Shown here: one piece after another, positions 8,354-17,574 of the stretch
How positions within the stretch are numbered: the first letter of the stretch is position 1
How the letters are laid out: each line of letters opens with the position of its first letter
NCBI GenBank assembly: GCA_965204465.1
Contig: CBDBES010000002.1
Coordinates: 992,001 to 1,056,000 of the forward strand
Length of the DNA stretch: 64,000 bases
Direction of reading: 5' to 3'
Origin: CBDBES01 sp965204465
Lineage (GTDB): Bacteria > Spirochaetota > Leptospiria > Turneriellales > CBDBES01
The notes under the pieces: generated by a model
Told to the model about the DNA's origin: nothing
Database searches by the model: none
What the model saw: the letters and a program-made list of their open reading frames with translations, nothing else
Position numbers and translations under genes: made by a program

Positions 8354-9388
8354 ATGAGTAAAAAAATGATTAGAAAAATTCTCATTTGGATATTCCTCTT
8401 TTCTCTTCCAGGGGTGTTAGCAGCTTTTTTGGTTATAGGAGTAAAAGATAACAGTCTAGGCTTTAGCCCCCCTTTGATCGTATCTAAGGGAAATATAAAA
8501 GTTACTTTCTTACTCGGAAATGCTTATTTCCGAAATACAAAAGAAGATTACGCTTATTGGAAAACGCTAATGGTAGGAGAATTTCTTGAAGATGGATATG
8601 AGATCCAAACCGGAAAAAGGTCTAAAGTTGATATTTCATTTGGTGAAGAGACATTGATACGCATTGGGCCCAGTAGCAATTTACATATAAAAGAATTCTC
8701 TGTTCATGCCATATATCTGGAGTTGGATAGAGGATCAATTTATGGAAATTTCAATAAACTATTCGATAAGCAAAATATATTATTGCATACACCTCTTGCC
8801 GTAGCTACTATAATGAATGCTAAGCTAAGCATCAGGGTAGACTCTGCAGGAAATTTTGTTGATTTTTGGTCGGTGGAAGGCTTAACTAAAATAAAAGATG
8901 CAAAAGATCAAAAACAACAGATCGTACTGTCTGAATCTACTAAACTACATGTTTCAAATAAACCAATGGGACTGATGCCACAGAAATTAAATAGATCAAA
9001 AACAATTGAAACCAGAAGAATCATTGATTCTCTCCATTTAGATGAAGTTTTAGTCATAACGGATAAGATCGTATTTGAGAAAGGTAGCTATGAATTACCC
9101 ATTGATTCCTATACTGAATTAAATAAAATTGCCTACATACTGGTTGAAAAAAATGCTAATATTCGTATAGAAGGCAACACGGATAGCGATGGGGATGCTG
9201 AATATAATAAAGAACTTTCTATGAAAAGAGCGGAAGCCATTAAGAAATATCTGGTAGAAAATGGTATTGACGCAGATCAATTAGAAGTAAGGGGTAATGG
9301 AGAATCCAAGCCGATTACTTCTAATCAAACGAAAGAAAATAGATCTTTGAATAGAAGAGTAGAATTTGTCGTTATACCAAAAGTATAG
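8354..9388 (+). CDS. FecR-OmpA fusion protein
   Basis: 344 residues. One N-terminal membrane segment or uncleaved signal (about 8-28) is followed by a FecR domain (about 70-190: E-I-Q-T-G-K-R-S-K-V-D-I-S-F-G and I-R-I-G-P-S-S-N-L). A C-terminal OmpA domain (about 230-342) carries I-E-G-N-T-D-S-D-G, N-K-E-L-S-M-K-R-A-E-A-I-K-K-Y-L and N-R-R-V-E-F. The OmpA domain should bind peptidoglycan in the periplasm. FecR normally relays a signal to an ECF sigma factor or senses the envelope, but no sigma factor is next to it. FecR-OmpA combinations are common in Leptospira-type spirochaetes. Exact role unknown. Confidence 0.82.
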   Translation: MSKKMIRKILIWIFLFSLPGVLAAFLVIGVKDNSLGFSPPLIVSKGNIKVTFLLGNAYFRNTKEDYAYWKTLMVGEFLEDGYEIQTGKRSKVDISFGEETLIRIGPSSNLHIKEFSVHAIYLELDRGSIYGNFNKLFDKQNILLHTPLAVATIMNAKLSIRVDSAGNFVDFWSVEGLTKIKDAKDQKQQIVLSESTKLHVSNKPMGLMPQKLNRSKTIETRRIIDSLHLDEVLVITDKIVFEKGSYELPIDSYTELNKIAYILVEKNANIRIEGNTDSDGDAEYNKELSMKRAEAIKKYLVENGIDADQLEVRGNGESKPITSNQTKENRSLNRRVEFVVIPKV

Positions 9389-9622
9389 TAGATGCCTATC
9401 CATGAATATATTTTGAAATATACTCTGATCTGTTTTTAGGTTTTTTAGAATACAAAATTAAATTCAAGCAGATCAGGGTTAGCTGACCTAAGTCATTTTT
9501 GATATGCTATAATGGGGGGAGGGGTAATATAGGCCTTTATCTTAGACAGTCAATCGATTCTTTCATGGAACATATTAAACCACTTATTGATTAGAATGGC
9601 ATTCCACTTTTTACTATACTTA

Positions 9623-11011
9623 CTATTTCATATGACTTTTAAATTGCTGAAATGAATTTTCTAAAAAAGATATAAATTCCTGTTCTTCTCTGGTCATACC
9701 TTTGAATATTTTGATTACTCTATCATTAGAATCCATGATGGCATATAATGGTAATACAAGTGTATTAAATTTTTCTTGCTGATATCTTTGATTCTTTTCA
9801 TAAATTTCGCCTTCTCCATCTGTATATAAACGAACCAACAAGAATTTTTGCAGTAGATTTTCTACAATAGGCTTATTAAAAATATTCTGTTCCATCCAAC
9901 GACAATTGACGCATGTATAGCCTGTAAAATCAATGAAAATGGGTTTTGGGTCGTCTTTGAAGATTTCTTTTGCCTGTTGAAGATCATCCAGCCAATTGAA
10001 TTTTTCATGCTTTGATTTTTCTACCTTGCCATATCCTACAGGGGGTAAAAAAGCTCCTAATTCTTTAAGTGGTCTTCCGCCTAAAGAGAATAAAAAATGA
10101 GCCGTAAGAAACATAAATAAAAAAGAAAAAGTCATTCGTATGAGTAGACCAGATAATTGTTTTTGCTTTTCATTCTTTTTTTGATGTAAATTTCCCTGTA
10201 TGTCTACGGGGAATTTTATCCAGTCTAAGAAATAGATGGCAATTAGAAAAGAGATAAATGCCCATATCATCAGAAATATATCTCTGGTAATGATATTATT
10301 TTGCCAAACCATATCGGAATTGCTTAAAAATTTAATCGAAGCTGCTAACTCCAGAAATCCCATCAATACCTTAATTTTATAGATCCAATTTCCAGTTTTT
10401 GGTATTTTATCCAAGAGAGCCGGAAAAAGGGCTAATATGAAAAATGGGAAGGCAAAACTGATCCCAAAAAAGAACATTCCAATAAAAGGATATAAAAAAT
10501 TCTCTCTGGAAGCAGAAACCAGGATTGTTCCAATGAAAGGCATGGTGCAGGTGAAAGTGGTTATGGTAAAGATCACGGACATGGATAGAATGGATATTCT
10601 ATCATTTTGCAAGCTGTTTTTTCTTCTAAAAAAACGATCCATCTTTTGTATTTTATCAATAACTCTAGGGCTTATCTTTATTTCAAAGAAGCCAAACAAG
10701 TTAAGAGCAAACAGAATAAAAATGCAGGCAATGAATAAATTTACCCATGGATTCACCGCGAATCTGTGTATCCCCGCTGAACCAAAGATAAGGCTGGTTA
10801 ATAGACCGATCAAAGAAAAAGTAAGCACAATGCCTGTTACATAGATGAATGCATCTTTCAAAGGGCGATAATTGGATGATTCTTTTCGATTCAAAAAGTA
10901 AGAAATTGTTATAGGTATCATAGGGAATACACATGGGGTTAGCAGGCTAACTAACCCTACTCCCAATGCAATTCCAATGAAGGGAAAAATTTCTAATGCG
11001 CTATGTACCAT
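9623..11011 (-). CDS. dsbD: DsbD-type thiol:disulfide interchange protein
   Basis: 462 residues. The membrane part (about 1-320) has the CcdA/DsbD hallmark L-L-T-P-C-V-F-P-M-I-P near residue 27 and the paired T-C-T-M-P-F-I-G segment, whose cysteines carry electrons across the membrane. The C-terminal thioredoxin-like domain has C-V-N-C-R-W at about 367-372. The usual N-terminal alpha domain of E. coli DsbD is absent, as in many non-enteric members. Role: passing reducing power from the cytoplasm to periplasmic thiols or cytochrome c maturation. Its start overlaps the end of the TraB-like gene by 19 bases, implying coupling. Confidence 0.9.
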   Translation of the reverse strand: MVHSALEIFPFIGIALGVGLVSLLTPCVFPMIPITISYFLNRKESSNYRPLKDAFIYVTGIVLTFSLIGLLTSLIFGSAGIHRFAVNPWVNLFIACIFILFALNLFGFFEIKISPRVIDKIQKMDRFFRRKNSLQNDRISILSMSVIFTITTFTCTMPFIGTILVSASRENFLYPFIGMFFFGISFAFPFFILALFPALLDKIPKTGNWIYKIKVLMGFLELAASIKFLSNSDMVWQNNIITRDIFLMIWAFISFLIAIYFLDWIKFPVDIQGNLHQKKNEKQKQLSGLLIRMTFSFLFMFLTAHFLFSLGGRPLKELGAFLPPVGYGKVEKSKHEKFNWLDDLQQAKEIFKDDPKPIFIDFTGYTCVNCRWMEQNIFNKPIVENLLQKFLLVRLYTDGEGEIYEKNQRYQQEKFNTLVLPLYAIMDSNDRVIKIFKGMTREEQEFISFLENSFQQFKSHMK

Positions 11012-12180
11012 AAAGCAATCGCCGTGCCTAGGGACGAACCTAATTGAGGGAGAATGAATATGCTAAAAATTCTGCTTACTTTATTTTTGATCACTCCTTT
11101 AAAAGTAGAGACATCATTTGAAAAATTCTCAAAATCAATTACCTTCGGTTTACGGAATTTAGCTTCTACTAAGGCTGCCATCCAACCTGGTTTCAGAATA
11201 GGGTTAAAATTACTGATCGGAGCAACAATAGCCGCTGCTAATATGCTCAAAGGATGCGCAAGTAATAAGAGTGCCATGCTGCCAGAACATGACGCTTTGA
11301 TCAAGCACCAGGCTATCCAGCTTTGATAAATTTTTTGAGGATCATCAATACCTGTAAAGTAAAAGAAAATTCCCATAATTAATATAATGGGAGTAAAGAA
11401 CCTTATTGTAGAAATAAACTTAGAACTTTTTTTTAAATGCTCTAATTTTTGGATGTCCACTTCCTCTTTCAACGCCTCATGAACGCCCTTTAAGTGACCT
11501 GCACCAAGTATGATCACCATTTTTGATTTAGGGGGCATTTTAGCGGAGGCCTCTTTAATTTTGTGTGCGATGTATTGGTCTCTTTCTTCTATGATCACTC
11601 TCTTTATCAAATTGTATTGATAAGGCAAATTTTGAAAAACCTGATCTACAACATCGCCTTTCTTCATTTTTTCAATCTCATCTACATCTGTTTTTATGGA
11701 GACCAGTAAACTAGTGAGCAATTCTGAAAACATCATTAACTTTCCCCAATAACCTGCATTTTGCCAAACTCTTTTCAGAGTAATCTGAACATCTCTATCA
11801 ACTAGCTCCAGCTTAGTCTTTGTTTTAGAAGCCAATTGTATCGCCTTAAACATTTCTTCTCCAGGCCTGACTTTAGCTATATTTCCAATTTTCTTTTGAA
11901 AGGCGGCTAAGATCAGAGATGACATCAATAAAAATATTTTCTTTTGTTTGATGATCTGTATGATGTCCAGATGAACCCATTGATTTTTTCTCTTTATATT
12001 TTGATATCTGGTTTGACACAATTCGACAGAAATTACATCTGGTTTTTCATTATGGATCAGATTTTCAACATCCTGAACACTCTTCTCACTTACATGCGCC
12101 GTCCCTAAAATAATAATTTCTTTTCCTTTGATTTTTTTTCTTAGAACAGATCCTGAATATTTAACTTTATTCTTTATCAT
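10993..12180 (-). CDS. TraB/PrgY family membrane protein
   Basis: 395 residues. The N-terminal TraB domain has the typical I-I-L-G-T-A-H-V-S start, V-I-S-V-E-L-C-Q-T-R-Y, and a conserved I-L-G-A-G-H-L-K-G at about 225-233. Three or four membrane segments fill the C-terminal third (about 258-395). Family members include the enterococcal pheromone-shutdown protein; the histidine and glutamate positions suggest a metalloprotease-like fold, but the function in this lineage is unknown. Translation is coupled to dsbD downstream. Confidence 0.85.
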   Translation of the reverse strand: MIKNKVKYSGSVLRKKIKGKEIIILGTAHVSEKSVQDVENLIHNEKPDVISVELCQTRYQNIKRKNQWVHLDIIQIIKQKKIFLLMSSLILAAFQKKIGNIAKVRPGEEMFKAIQLASKTKTKLELVDRDVQITLKRVWQNAGYWGKLMMFSELLTSLLVSIKTDVDEIEKMKKGDVVDQVFQNLPYQYNLIKRVIIEERDQYIAHKIKEASAKMPPKSKMVIILGAGHLKGVHEALKEEVDIQKLEHLKKSSKFISTIRFFTPIILIMGIFFYFTGIDDPQKIYQSWIAWCLIKASCSGSMALLLLAHPLSILAAAIVAPISNFNPILKPGWMAALVEAKFRKPKVIDFENFSNDVSTFKGVIKNKVSRIFSIFILPQLGSSLGTAIALWYIAH

Positions 12181-12233
12181 TTTTTAGTGAATTTCAATTA
12201 TTATATTCAGAATCAGGATGACAAGTTCATAGA

Positions 12234-13778
12234 TCAGTTGGCTTTCATAATAACGAGTGTCATATCATCATGTTGCTCGGCGCCATCCATGAAATTATCC
12301 AAATCTTGTACGATATCATCTACAATATTTTTAGGATCATGATCGGCCAATTCTACGATCTTATTACTTAGCCTAATATTTCCATATTCTTCTTTTTTGG
12401 GATTACGTGCTTCGTTAATACCATCTGTAAAAAACACGATCATATCTCCAGTATGTAATTTCATCTTTGCAAGATTATATTCGCTATCATCATCTATACC
12501 CATAGGAAGACCAGGTAACTTACTCAAAGTGCATACTTTATCTTTAGCCCTGTATATAAATAAAGGGCCATGACCTCCATTAGTAAACTCAATGGAAGAT
12601 GTAATTGGATCATATATCACAAATAAGAATGTAGCAAATTTATCTATATGAGTTTCTCCGCACATGACTCTGTTGATCGTTTTGGTGATCAAATCGCTTC
12701 TTATTTTTTTAAATATCTTGAAATAAGTAGATACAACTGTTTTAATGATTACCATTACCAAAGAGGCCGAAATAGATTTTCCAGATACATCGGATATCAA
12801 TACCCCAATTTTACCATCTGCCATTTCATGAAAGTCAAAATAATCTCCTCCGACACCTTTGGCGGCTCTGGTATATCCTTGTACTTGATATTTATCTTTT
12901 TGCAGAAAATGCATTGGATTCATTCCTTCTTGAATTTCCTGGGCCTGTTTTAATTGTTCATTAAAGATCAAAGTATCTGCCTTTGCCTTTTCAGCAACTT
13001 TCAGGCCTTGTGTCATACTATTGAACTGTTTTGCCAGCTTCCCCAATTCATCTTCCCCCAGATCAGGAAGCTGATGTTCCAGATCGCCTTCACCTACAGT
13101 TTTAGCCCCTTGAGATAATATTCTAATCGGCTTTACGATCAAATAAGTCATGAAAAGAGAAGCCAAAATACCGATCAGCCAGAAAGCGCCTCCTAATAGA
13201 ATAAGAGCGAGTCGGTTTGATGCGATCTTTTGTTTGATAAATTCATCTGAAAAGGCAACCTGAACAATGCCTAAAAGAATATCTTTTTTCGCACTAAAAG
13301 GATGATATATGGGTAAATGAAAGGCTAAAATATCAATACCTTCTTTATTTAAATAAGGAACTCTATCAAAAATAATTTGGCTACTCGTTTTATAACTTAC
13401 TTTTTTCCATTTTGGATCTAACAATTTGTCCCAAAGGGGCACAAGATTTTCTTTTTCTTTTTCATCTTTTATTTTATAAGAAGCAACAATGGTAGACTTA
13501 TTCTTTGCTTCCACCACTCTGGCAAAAATGAAGCCCTCTAAACTATTCAGGTTTTTAAGACTATCTAAAATGACCAGGTCATCATCTACGATCATCGCCC
13601 TGGAATCAATGTATACAATGCTCTGTGCCTCTCTGTTGGCGGTATCAAAAAGACCTTTTTCTAAGAGATCTGTCTGTTGGTCTTCAACAATCAATCCGAT
13701 CACAAGAATCATGATAGAGATCAATCCCAATATCAATCCCATGACTTTCCATCTTAAACTAATAGGAAGGCGTTGCAT
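12234..13778 (-). CDS. Membrane sensor PP2C (SpoIIE-type) phosphatase with HAMP
   Basis: 514 residues. A first membrane helix (about 10-28), a periplasmic sensor region, a second helix (about 190-215), a HAMP linker (P-I-R-I-L-S-Q-G-A-K then E-D-E-L-G-K-L-A-K-Q-F-N), a short coil, and a SpoIIE/PP2C domain from about 285. The phosphatase shows G-V-G-G-D-Y-F-D-F, V-L-I-S-D-V-S-G-K-S, F-T-N-G-G-H and F-F-T-D-G-I-N-E, the metal-binding aspartates being present. Known role: dephosphorylating anti-anti-sigma factors in partner-switching control. No STAS or RsbW partner is adjacent. Confidence 0.9.
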   Translation of the reverse strand: MQRLPISLRWKVMGLILGLISIMILVIGLIVEDQQTDLLEKGLFDTANREAQSIVYIDSRAMIVDDDLVILDSLKNLNSLEGFIFARVVEAKNKSTIVASYKIKDEKEKENLVPLWDKLLDPKWKKVSYKTSSQIIFDRVPYLNKEGIDILAFHLPIYHPFSAKKDILLGIVQVAFSDEFIKQKIASNRLALILLGGAFWLIGILASLFMTYLIVKPIRILSQGAKTVGEGDLEHQLPDLGEDELGKLAKQFNSMTQGLKVAEKAKADTLIFNEQLKQAQEIQEGMNPMHFLQKDKYQVQGYTRAAKGVGGDYFDFHEMADGKIGVLISDVSGKSISASLVMVIIKTVVSTYFKIFKKIRSDLITKTINRVMCGETHIDKFATFLFVIYDPITSSIEFTNGGHGPLFIYRAKDKVCTLSKLPGLPMGIDDDSEYNLAKMKLHTGDMIVFFTDGINEARNPKKEEYGNIRLSNKIVELADHDPKNIVDDIVQDLDNFMDGAEQHDDMTLVIMKAN

Positions 13779-13885
13779 AATACTTTTTTAACTTTCTTGT
13801 ATATTGCGATATCTTGACAATCTATTTTTTATGAAGAATGTAGAAACCTTCATTCTGCAAAGCTTTTATTTGGAACAAGGTTCTA

Positions 13886-13960
13886 CACCTAAGGGCAAAA
13901 GTCTTATAAAGCAATAGCAAAGGAGAAAAAAAATCTGTGCCCTTAGAGTGAAAAGAAGGT
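13886..13960. repeat. Relic of the CTGTGCCC..TAG repeat family
   Basis: CTAAGGGCA at 13889-13897 and TGCCCTTAG at 13938-13946 form an inverted pair. The latter sits in CTGTGCCCTTAGAGTGAAAAG, the same boundary motif that flanks the hairpin array at 61.8-62.1 kb (CTGTGCCCTTAGGGTGAAAA) and, reversed, the one at 28.7-29.1 kb. It lies between the 3-prime end of the Calx-beta gene and the 5-prime end of the PP2C gene, where it could also act as a terminator stem. Confidence 0.55.
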
Positions 13961-13974
13961 AAAAAGATGGATCA

Positions 13975-15423
13975 TTACATACAATACGTCGAGCTTTCGT
14001 GAACATTTATAGTATAAATGGCCCCTCCATCTGGTATGCGATATCCATCGCCTGGGATAAACTCTATTATAACTGTCTCATTATCATCATCATCATCACA
14101 AATAAAACAAAAACCACCTATTTGCCTTAAGCCAAATTCAACTCTATCACTTCCTAAGTTCACAGGTGTGCCTCTTGTAAGTGGTAAATCATTATTGACG
14201 ATCCTAATCTCTAGTATATCACCTGGATCCGCATTATCAATAGAAGTACAATCAAAACCCACCGATACTGAATTACCGATGTCTCCTGCCTCAAAGGTAC
14301 CCCCCAACATGAATCGTATTCTGGTATTTATAACAAAAGTACCATCGCCTTCTATTTGAAATACTGGAAAGGCCAAGCGAAAATTCTCAGGAATTGGTGC
14401 GTTTGGCATTCCACCAGTCGATTGGAATATTCCGATAATTTCCGGTTCATTGTCTGTCATGGAAAACTCTCTGGAGGCTGCATTGGTAGCGGTATTTTCC
14501 GTAGTGATCCTATAGTCTGTAGCAGTAGAAGGCATTATACTTATCGTCAAGACCTCACTAAGACCATCCACATCTTCCATAGCGGTAATGGTAATCTCGC
14601 GTGTTTGTTCCCCTACGGCAAATGGGATCATCACCTGCCTATTCCTTAGAATATCTGTATTTGCATTATCGAATGTGATCATGCTTGTTGCTGTCGTAAC
14701 TCCATAGTCTAATTCATAGGTAACCCCATCAGGAGTTTCTGCGGGGTCTTTTTGGGTGATTTCCAGTACAACCATAATATTCCTGAGTGCTGCGGCATTC
14801 AAATCTACCATGATATTTGCCTTTCCAGAGGCTCCTCCCTCCCCTTCTATCATTGCAGTTCTGCTGGGAGTCCCTAGACTTGCCACTCTAACATCGTCAT
14901 CCTGGATGGTAAGTTTAATTTCTCTGGAAGAAGTACCAGAGAGTGTATAGTCTCCCCCATCCATTATAGCCACAGTAAGGACCTCTAAGATGTCGTCATC
15001 ATCTGCAGCAGCGGTAATGGTAAGTGTACGGGTTGCACTTATTGCATCTATAGATATCATCACAGGTAGGCCACCGCCTATAGGGTCACCGATGGTGATG
15101 TTTGCATTCGTGGTAATGGAATAGTCTCCATCCTGGGGTGCGGGGAAGATTGTAAGCATTACAGTTACTTCCTCTGAAGGCGCCGGACTAAGACTGACCT
15201 GTATAGTGGAGCTACCGCCGGCCTCCATCAGGTTAGTACTGGTTGGATTCCCCAGACTTGCCACTGGAACATCCATCATAGCCATTGGATCTTCATTGTC
15301 CATGGGGGGATTCTTGTCATCTTTTTTACCGCAATTGGCGAGTAAAAGAGTGCCAGATAAGATAAATAGAATTATCAGACTAAAGGTATTTGAAAACCTT
15401 GAAAATAATTTTAAATTTTCCAT
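13975..15423 (-). CDS. Calx-beta repeat lipoprotein
   Basis: 482 residues with a good AGGAG site. The signal ends in L-L-L-A-N-C-G, a lipobox, followed by an acidic, proline-rich linker. Two Calx-beta-type repeats follow (about 50-175 and 178-330), each starting V-A-S-L-G-x-P-x and closing with D-D-D-x-x-V. The C-terminal third is different, beta-rich, with five cysteines and an acidic run (C-D-D-D-D-D-N-E) that could bind calcium. Known for Calx-beta: calcium binding in extracellular repeat proteins. I infer a surface adhesive or structural lipoprotein. It appears to be a single-gene transcript, bounded by repeat elements on both sides. Confidence 0.82.
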   Translation of the reverse strand: MENLKLFSRFSNTFSLIILFILSGTLLLANCGKKDDKNPPMDNEDPMAMMDVPVASLGNPTSTNLMEAGGSSTIQVSLSPAPSEEVTVMLTIFPAPQDGDYSITTNANITIGDPIGGGLPVMISIDAISATRTLTITAAADDDDILEVLTVAIMDGGDYTLSGTSSREIKLTIQDDDVRVASLGTPSRTAMIEGEGGASGKANIMVDLNAAALRNIMVVLEITQKDPAETPDGVTYELDYGVTTATSMITFDNANTDILRNRQVMIPFAVGEQTREITITAMEDVDGLSEVLTISIMPSTATDYRITTENTATNAASREFSMTDNEPEIIGIFQSTGGMPNAPIPENFRLAFPVFQIEGDGTFVINTRIRFMLGGTFEAGDIGNSVSVGFDCTSIDNADPGDILEIRIVNNDLPLTRGTPVNLGSDRVEFGLRQIGGFCFICDDDDDNETVIIEFIPGDGYRIPDGGAIYTINVHESSTYCM

Positions 15424-15537
15424 AATTTATAATCTCCTTTTAGTTTATTATTTATATAATAGGACCACTTTAATGGGGTGATACATAATAGCAACTATAT
15501 AGTTATCTTTTTTCATTTTTTTTATGGAGTAAGCTCA

Positions 15538-15879
15538 GAGCCTGTGCCTCAACTTAAAAACATTTACACTTTTGAGTTTTTTATTTTTTATGTCCCATGA
15601 ACAATAGATTTGCACAAAGCGATAGAGATCATCAAAAGATTCGATGAATCATTCCGATACCAAAAGCTCTACTGTGTAAATATCCTCAAATGAATCAGAG
15701 GTTGAATCAGACGATCATAATAGTACAGATGAAGATGATTTGATGTTAAAGAAAGCAGAGAAATACATGAAGATCAGGATATGATCATGAAGATGTCTTC
15801 TGATGAAGCGAAGTCATTTTATAAAAAGCGAAGTTCTTCCATTGAACTAAATTATTCTTCTGTGTTGAGGCACAGGCTC
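15538..15879. mobile_element. 342-bp non-autonomous element with IS1182-like ends
   Basis: Perfect 16-base inverted ends, GAGCCTGTGCCTCAAC at 15538 and its complement at 15864-15879, bound a 342-bp body without an intact gene. The same end borders the fragments at 6254 and 55655. Internal bases at 15730-15775 match, on the other strand, 55925-55975, coding L-M-L-K-K-A-E-K-Y-M-K in the parent transposase region. I read it as an internally deleted, MITE-like derivative. Just outside its left end is an IS3-type GGAGTAAGCTCA motif. Confidence 0.75.
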
Positions 15880-15883
15880 TTAT

Positions 15884-15922
15884 GTGTACAAAGTACAGCC
15901 TAACGGCATTGGTTTCTACAAA
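15884..15922 (+). repeat. Dispersed IS-end repeat
   Basis: GTGTACAAAGTACAGCC followed by TAACGGCATTGGTTTCTACA. The same roughly 36-base sequence occurs near 3465-3501, 19011-19048, 28475-28510 and 62239-62274 and is truncated at 55632. In the two longest copies it is the terminus of IS3-type transposase debris. The rest of 15424-16017 holds only this repeat and the 342-bp element. Confidence 0.85.
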
Positions 15923-16017
15923 TTAAGTAAAAAATTTGATTGACAATACGACATAATTCTACACATTACCTTTGAATGGCAAAGGCCTTTTGTTAAACTT
16001 CTGGATCAGAAGAAACT

Positions 16018-16269
16018 ATGAAGTTTGAAAATTTATGTATAGGGAACTATACAAACCAAAATAGATTCAGTCGATTTAACAAAAAACCATTTCTTCACAG
16101 AAATATGGTTTTGAAAAGGATAGTGGTTTCTAAAAGTAGTTTTGAATCTTTGTTACTCGAAGAGTTTAAAGGCCAAAAACAAAATTTTAGAAAAATAGAA
16201 TCGCAAGATCATTCTTTTAAGTCTTTAGACAAAAAAGCGGTGGAGGCGCTTCATTCTTTCTGGGTATAG
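16018..16269 (+). CDS. Small basic hypothetical protein
   Basis: 83 residues, strongly basic, no membrane segment and no family I recognise. The ribosome site is poor (AGAAGAAACT before ATG). In favour of a real gene: a TTGACA lies about 75 bases upstream, and its stop codon falls in a 13-base-arm hairpin shared with the convergent gene, which looks like a common terminator. Against: weak start and no homology apparent. The two reading frames overlap by 19 bases at their 3-prime ends. Confidence 0.35.
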   Translation: MKFENLCIGNYTNQNRFSRFNKKPFLHRNMVLKRIVVSKSSFESLLLEEFKGQKQNFRKIESQDHSFKSLDKKAVEALHSFWV

Positions 16270-16751
16270 TTGATTATACCCAGAAAGCCGCTTATTAATC
16301 CAAAAAATGCAAATATCCCAAAAATATAAAATTGATAAGTAAAGTCTGCTTCTGGTGTGCTTGCAATTCTCTCTGGTAATAGAAGATTCATTACCCACAA
16401 TAGAAAAATTCCACCCAAAGAGAATATTCTAAAAAAAACAATAAGTTTATTGCTATGAACATCCAACCGCCAAAAGAAAGTCGTGGATACCGCTAATATT
16501 ATAAAGATAAAAAATAAAAAAAAGTCATCTGTATATATCTTATGGTAATAGGTATATTCCGTTGCAAAACTTATTTCATATGCCCTCCATCCTTGGCTAA
16601 GAAAAAAGGCTAAAATAATCAAATTTAAAGTAAAAAATTTCTCTGCAAAAGGCAAATTATTCCAATAGCTTAATGCCCATTTCAAAATATCCTTCAAAAT
16701 TTTGTAGATACCTGTTACGATGATATTAAATAGTTTCAATAGTGTCAACAC
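16251..16751 (-). CDS. Four-helix inner membrane protein, unknown
   Basis: 166 residues with about four hydrophobic segments (about 33-52, 77-97, 107-127 and 140-160) and short charged loops, so an integral membrane protein. No motif assigns a function. It follows proC by 16 bases on the same strand and is the last gene of the ctp-proC-orf group. Its last eight or so codons are part of the strong hairpin at 16256-16287. Confidence 0.65.
   Translation of the reverse strand: MLTLLKLFNIIVTGIYKILKDILKWALSYWNNLPFAEKFFTLNLIILAFFLSQGWRAYEISFATEYTYYHKIYTDDFFLFFIFIILAVSTTFFWRLDVHSNKLIVFFRIFSLGGIFLLWVMNLLLPERIASTPEADFTYQFYIFGIFAFFGLISGFLGIINYTQKE
16256..16287. terminator. Bidirectional hairpin at convergent gene ends
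   Basis: CTTTCTGGGTATA and TATACCCAGAAAG are perfect 13-base arms with a 6-base loop. It sits exactly on the stop codon of the plus gene and the last codons of the minus gene, so either transcript would end in the stem. There is no long U-tract, so it may protect 3-prime ends or need a factor rather than act as a classical intrinsic terminator. Confidence 0.6.
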
Positions 16752-16767
16752 GTATTCGTAGAGAATA

Positions 16768-17565
16768 CTATTCTATATCTTTTGTTTTCATAGCTGCTGC
16801 AGAAACAGCTCTCATTACAGCAGTTTCAAAAGTAGAGGTTCTTTTTAAGTAGTAGAGACCTGTGATGGTACTTCCTCCAGGGGAGGTAATATCATGTATC
16901 AATTCATGGGGGGGTATTTGTAATTTTTTGATCAAAAAACTTGTCCCTAATACAGTTTCTATGGCCAATTCTCTGGCCATTATTCTGGTCAATCCTTGCA
17001 AAACGCCAGCATCTTCTAAACTTTGAATAAAAACAGATATGAAAGCCGGCCCAGAACCAGACAAACCAGTAATGGCCTGTAAATCATTTTCTTTTTCTAC
17101 TTTTATTATCTTACCGCCTTTGGCTAAAATAATTTTTGCTTTTTCCAGCTCCGCATCAGATGTATACGAATTAGGGAAGATACAAGTAACTCCTTTCCCT
17201 ACCTGAAAAGGGGCATTGGGCATGGCCCGAACCAAAGGAGTTTTCTTTTTTTGCCACCCTTCCATTTTAAGAATAGAAATCCCCGCTGCTATAGAGATGA
17301 CCAATCTATGCACTTTGATTTGAGAAATAACTTCTTTGACCTGATGGGGTTTTACGGCAATGATGAGAGGGAAAGATGCATTCAGAAGAGATTCTAATTG
17401 ATCATGTAAAATGACCTTGGTCTTTAAAATTGGCCTTAGGTCTTGTATGCTTTGTTTTGAAGTTTCAAAAGCATGTACTTCATAGTGCTTGATCAATATC
17501 CGCGCCATTGAGGAACCCATTTTCCCCAAACCAACAATACCTATCGGCTCTATAGTATTATCCAT
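16768..17565 (-). CDS. proC: Pyrroline-5-carboxylate reductase
   Basis: 265 residues, normal length. The N-terminal dinucleotide fold starts I-G-I-V-G-L-G-K-M-G-S-S-M. A-V-K-P-H-Q-V and R-A-M-P-N-A-P-F-Q-V-G follow, and the C-terminal dimer domain carries the ProC signature around S-G-S-G-P-A-F and T-S-P-G-G-S-T-I-T-G-L. It catalyses the last step of proline synthesis, NAD(P)H-dependent reduction of pyrroline-5-carboxylate. proA and proB are not nearby. It follows the S41 protease gene by 9 bases, consistent with one transcript. Confidence 0.95.
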   Translation of the reverse strand: MDNTIEPIGIVGLGKMGSSMARILIKHYEVHAFETSKQSIQDLRPILKTKVILHDQLESLLNASFPLIIAVKPHQVKEVISQIKVHRLVISIAAGISILKMEGWQKKKTPLVRAMPNAPFQVGKGVTCIFPNSYTSDAELEKAKIILAKGGKIIKVEKENDLQAITGLSGSGPAFISVFIQSLEDAGVLQGLTRIMARELAIETVLGTSFLIKKLQIPPHELIHDITSPGGSTITGLYYLKRTSTFETAVMRAVSAAAMKTKDIE

Positions 17566-17574
17566 AATAAAAAC

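Noticed and set aside
9480..9620. Promoter with TATAAT at 9508 followed by GGGGGGAGGGG
   Set aside because: The only -35-like hexamer is CTGACC at 19 bases, and the transcript would run antisense into dsbD; could be chance in AT-rich DNA.
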